Source: Amycolatopsis mongoliensis (GTDB taxonomy: Bacteria; Actinomycetota; Actinomycetes; Mycobacteriales; Pseudonocardiaceae). Taken from it: a stretch of DNA of 64,000 bases. Below the pieces are notes generated by a model that saw only the letters and a list, made by a program, of their open reading frames with translations, was not told the DNA's origin and searched no databases. Made by a program: the position numbers and the translations under genes. This document shows, piece after piece, positions 61,287 through 64,000 of this stretch (its first letter is position 1; each line of letters opens with the position of its first letter). Location: positions 6,572,001-6,636,000 of the forward strand of contig NZ_CP127295.1 in assembly GCF_030285665.1 (NCBI RefSeq), read 5' to 3'.

Positions 61287-62099
61287 TCAGCGGCTGCAGG
61301 GGGCGAGTGCGTCGAGGCCCTGCGGTTTGGCGGCGGTGCGGCCGATCGCCGTGGCGATGCGGTTGATCGTCGCGACGCGCTTGTCCTCCAGCGGGCCGAG
61401 GATCGCGTTCTGCACGAAGTTCGGGCCGCCTTCGCCGGCGCTGGTGACGAGGCGGTTGTTCGCCTCGGTGATCTGGGTGTTCAGCAGGTCGAGGTTGCGC
61501 TGGACCTCGGCCTGGGCCGACGCCGGGATGGCGGGCAGCCGCGACGCGACGTCGGGGCAGGTGATCTGCCCGGCGACGGCCCCGGTGCCACCGCCCGTGC
61601 TGGTTGGAGCCGGAGCGGTCGAGACCGTGCCCGCGCCGGTGCCGGTGCCGGTGTTCGCCTGCCCGCCCAGCGAGCACGCGGCGAGCCCGCCGAGGTTCTG
61701 CGGCTTCTCGCCCTGGCGGCCGATGGCGATGGCGATCCGGTCGATCGTGGAGGTGCGCTTGTCCTGGAGCGGCCCCAGGATGGCGTTCTGCACGAAGTTC
61801 GGGCCGCCCTGGCCGGCGCTGGTGACGAGGCGGTTGTTCGCCTCGGTGATCTGCGTGTTCAGCAGGCCGAGGTTGCGTTGCACCTCCGCCTGGGCCTGAG
61901 CGGGAATCGCGGGGAGCTGGGAGGCGACGTCCGGGCAGGTGATCTGCCCGCCCGAAGCGGCACCGGCCGCGTTGGCCGCGCCGGGGTCACCGACGGTCGT
62001 GGCGATGACCAGTGCGCCGGCCGCGATGGCGAGGCCGAGGGCCGCCGTCGCGATCTTCGTCCGCTTCGAGAGGCGGTGTCGTCCACCGGTAGCAGGCAT
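61287..62099 (-). CDS. Secreted protein made of two copies of one ~80-residue domain
   Basis: A 270-residue exported protein with a Sec signal (about 1-44, ending ANA). The mature part has two nearly identical domains (about 52-145 and 178-269) joined by a Thr/Gly/Pro linker. Each has ITCPDVAS at its start, LPAIPAxAQAEVQRNL, LLNTQITEANNRLVTSA, GGPNFVQNAILGPL and one more Cys near the end, so one disulfide per domain is likely. I recognise no family. TGGAGTG is 4 bases before the ATG. The gene converges with GH2. Confidence 0.82.
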   Translation of the reverse strand: MPATGGRHRLSKRTKIATAALGLAIAAGALVIATTVGDPGAANAAGAASGGQITCPDVASQLPAIPAQAQAEVQRNLGLLNTQITEANNRLVTSAGQGGPNFVQNAILGPLQDKRTSTIDRIAIAIGRQGEKPQNLGGLAACSLGGQANTGTGTGAGTVSTAPAPTSTGGGTGAVAGQITCPDVASRLPAIPASAQAEVQRNLDLLNTQITEANNRLVTSAGEGGPNFVQNAILGPLEDKRVATINRIATAIGRTAAKPQGLDALAPCSR

Positions 62100-62318
62100 G
62101 AATCACTCCAAGTTAACGTGAACATAGAGGGTCCACACGGGCAGCGCGCGGTTGTTCCGAATGGTGCGGCCGAACCGGCCGCGGACGCCATCGTGGCGGC
62201 TCCACCAGGGATTTGTCCAGAGCTAAGCGATGAAAGGAGAGAAGGTGAACCATTTCGAACCGGCATCCGTATTCCGCAGTGAAAGGTGGGTTCTGCATTT
62301 CCGTGGCGGAGCCGGGTC

Positions 62319-62367
62319 TTGACGCGGACCGCTGCGCCTCCTAGCGTCGGCATACCGACCGGTCGGT
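62319..62367 (+). promoter_or_regulatory. Promoter and TetR-type operator of the acyl-CoA synthetase gene
   Basis: TTGACG (62319-62324) and TAGCGT (62342-62347) are 17 bp apart, the same pair as at 34441. ACCGACCGGTCGGT (62354-62367) is a perfect 14-bp palindrome over the expected start of transcription. It resembles the sites at 50448 and 58057, so the three acyl-CoA genes may share control. The rest of the gap (62100-62318) shows no gene. Confidence 0.65.
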
Positions 62368-62386
62368 GTCCAAGGGAGGTCACTGG

Positions 62387-64000
62387 ATGAGCTGGTACGA
62401 CGCGAAGCCCTGGCTCGCGAGCTACGACGAACGGGCGCGGACCGCGGAACCGGCGAAGCCGACGACGCTGCCCGAGTCGTTCCGCCGCGCGGTGGACCAC
62501 GTGCCCGACCGGGCCGCGATCGCGTACTTCGACGCACGGCTGAGCTACCGCGAGGTCGACGAGCTTTCCGACGGCGTCGCCCGGTACCTCGCGAAGAGCG
62601 GCTTCGAGCGCGGCGACCGGCTCGCCCTGGTGCTGCAGAACATCCCGCAGTTCGTCATCGCACTGCTCGGCGCGTGGAAGGCCGGCGGGATCGTGGTGCC
62701 GGTCAACCCGATGTACCGCGAGCGCGAGCTCACCCACGTCTTCACCGACGCCGGGGTCAAGGCGGTCGTCTGCTCCCAGCGCGGCTGGAACGCCTACATC
62801 GGCGAGACGGCCGCGGCCACCGGGGTCGGCATCACCCTCACCACCAGCGAACTGGAGTTCCAGACGCGCAACGACGAACGCGTGCTCGGCAAGGTCACCC
62901 GCGAAGAGACGCCGGGCGCGACGGAACTCCTCGAAGCCGCGGCCACACCGGGCCCGAAGCCCCCGGAACCCGCCTTCGCGCTCGACGACACCGCGCTGAT
63001 CAGCTACACCTCCGGCACGAGCGGTACCCCGAAGGGCGCCACCAACACCCACGGCAACATCGGCACCAACGCCGCCGGGCTCGGCTCGTTCAGCGGCCTC
63101 CCCGCGGGCTCGACCCTGTTCGGGCTCGCGCCGCTGTTCCACATCACCGGCATGGTCTGCGAAGTCGGCTCCGCGATCGACATCGAGGGCACGCTCGCCC
63201 TCGCCTACCGCTTCGACGCCGGGGTCGTGCTCGACGCCCTCCTGGAACACCGGCCGTCGTACATGGTCGGACCGTCCACGGCCTACATGGCGCTGATGGC
63301 GCACCCGTCCTTCAGCCGCGACCACTTCGCGTCGTTCGCGCTGCTCTACTCCGGCGGTGCCGCGCTGCCACCCGCCGTCGTCGAGGCCTTCCGCGCGAAG
63401 ACCGGGCACTACATCCACAACGGCTACGGCCTCACCGAGACGACGGCCGGCTGCGTCGTCGTCCCCGGCACCCTCGAGGCGCCGATCGACCCGGAGTCCG
63501 GCACGATCTCGATCGGCCTGCCGGTGCCGGACACGATCGTCCGGATCCTCGGCGAGAACGGCGAAGAGCTGCCGTTCGGGCAGGCGGGCGAGATCGCCGT
63601 CGAGGGCCCGATGGTCGTCTCCGGCTACTGGAACCGCCCGGACGCGACGGCCGAGGCGCTGCCCGGCGGGCGGCTGCTCACCGGCGACATCGGCTTCATG
63701 GACGAGCGCGGCTGGGTCTACGTCGTCGACCGCAAGAAGGACATGATCAACGCGTCCGGCTTCAAGGTCTGGCCGCGTGAGGTCGAAGACGTCCTGTACA
63801 CGCACCCGGCCGTGCGCGAAGCCGCCGTCGTCGGGGTCGCCGACGAGTACCGCGGCGAGACGGTCAAGGCGTACGTCAGCCCCGCGCCCGGCGCGACCGC
63901 CGACCCGGCGGAACTCGTGGCCTGGTGCAAGGAACGGCTCGCCGCCTACAAGTACCCGCGCACCATCGAAGTCCTCGACGAGCTGCCGAAGACCACCAGC
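62387..64000 (+). CDS. Acyl-CoA synthetase (AMP-binding), cut by the window end
   Basis: 538 residues are visible and the frame is open at the edge. ANL-superfamily motifs: SYTSGTSGTPKG (P-loop A3, about 205-216), NGYGLTETTAG (A5), LLTGDIGFMDERGWVYVVDRKKDMIN (A7 and hinge A8; about 426-451) and LPKTTS at the end, just before the expected catalytic Lys of the GK motif. It activates a carboxylic acid to acyl-CoA through an acyl-AMP. About 10-25 residues are missing. GGGAGG is 9 bases before the ATG; a palindromic operator lies upstream. Confidence 0.92.
   Translation, partial: MSWYDAKPWLASYDERARTAEPAKPTTLPESFRRAVDHVPDRAAIAYFDARLSYREVDELSDGVARYLAKSGFERGDRLALVLQNIPQFVIALLGAWKAGGIVVPVNPMYRERELTHVFTDAGVKAVVCSQRGWNAYIGETAAATGVGITLTTSELEFQTRNDERVLGKVTREETPGATELLEAAATPGPKPPEPAFALDDTALISYTSGTSGTPKGATNTHGNIGTNAAGLGSFSGLPAGSTLFGLAPLFHITGMVCEVGSAIDIEGTLALAYRFDAGVVLDALLEHRPSYMVGPSTAYMALMAHPSFSRDHFASFALLYSGGAALPPAVVEAFRAKTGHYIHNGYGLTETTAGCVVVPGTLEAPIDPESGTISIGLPVPDTIVRILGENGEELPFGQAGEIAVEGPMVVSGYWNRPDATAEALPGGRLLTGDIGFMDERGWVYVVDRKKDMINASGFKVWPREVEDVLYTHPAVREAAVVGVADEYRGETVKAYVSPAPGATADPAELVAWCKERLAAYKYPRTIEVLDELPKTTS

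Overview
The window is about 64 kb of very GC-rich DNA with strong third-position GC bias, many GTG starts, ATGA/GTGA-type gene overlaps, Tat and lipoprotein signals and several TetR/SDR pairs. This is typical of a filamentous actinomycete; a Pseudonocardiaceae member such as Amycolatopsis is my best guess from style alone. I saw no rRNA, tRNA or CRISPR array. Nearly all the space is coding, and most long open frames on the opposite strand are shadows.

Region 1 (1-17.9 kb) is a lipid/polyketide locus. A 16-codon leader leads into an acyl-CoA dehydrogenase, a 2,727-residue iterative synthase (KS-AT-KS-ACP x4-KR-DH, PUFA/heterocyst-glycolipid style) and a 1,829-residue single-chain acyl-CoA carboxylase, all overlapping. 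A phosphopantetheinyl transferase on the opposite strand and a TreT-like glycosyltransferase follow. The set could supply malonyl-CoA, build a chain, activate the carrier and glycosylate the product. All four ACPs have Thr where the phosphopantetheine Ser normally sits.

Region 2 (17.9-28.7 kb) is housekeeping and stress: small proteins, a ribosome-hibernation-like factor behind DosR-like boxes, a Tat-exported esterase, a CPBP protease, a NarL-type two-component system, a TAP-like lipoprotein peptidase, a GT39-like membrane glycosyltransferase, and a TetR-SDR pair whose SDR lacks the catalytic Tyr. Region 3 (28.7-37.1 kb) holds an IS110-family element with a candidate bridge-RNA leader, an NMT1-like protein next to two LLM flavin monooxygenases, a TetR/quinone-reductase pair with two matching palindromic operators, a VOC protein and an S-adenosylmethionine methyltransferase.

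Region 4 (37.1-44.4 kb) is a compact operon behind a good sigma-70-like promoter: GH114 endo-polygalactosaminidase, sugar ABC transporter (lipoprotein and two permeases), PfkB kinase, GH4 glycosidase and SIS-domain isomerase/deaminase. It reads as a route for taking up and using galactosamine-containing polysaccharide.

Region 5 (44.7-64 kb) has a broken Ser/Thr kinase gene, a TetR/SDR pair with a perfect 25-bp operator, a KASIII-like protein without its active-site Cys, and fatty-acid or acyl-CoA genes (two SDRs, carboxyltransferase, enoyl-CoA hydratase, acyl-CoA synthetase cut by the window edge). Three of those promoters carry related palindromic sites. Two large secreted glycosidases (GH92 with a ricin-type lectin, and GH2) and a secreted protein built from two copies of one domain complete it. 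Gene ends here are marked by unusually perfect hairpins, two of which belong to one dispersed family.
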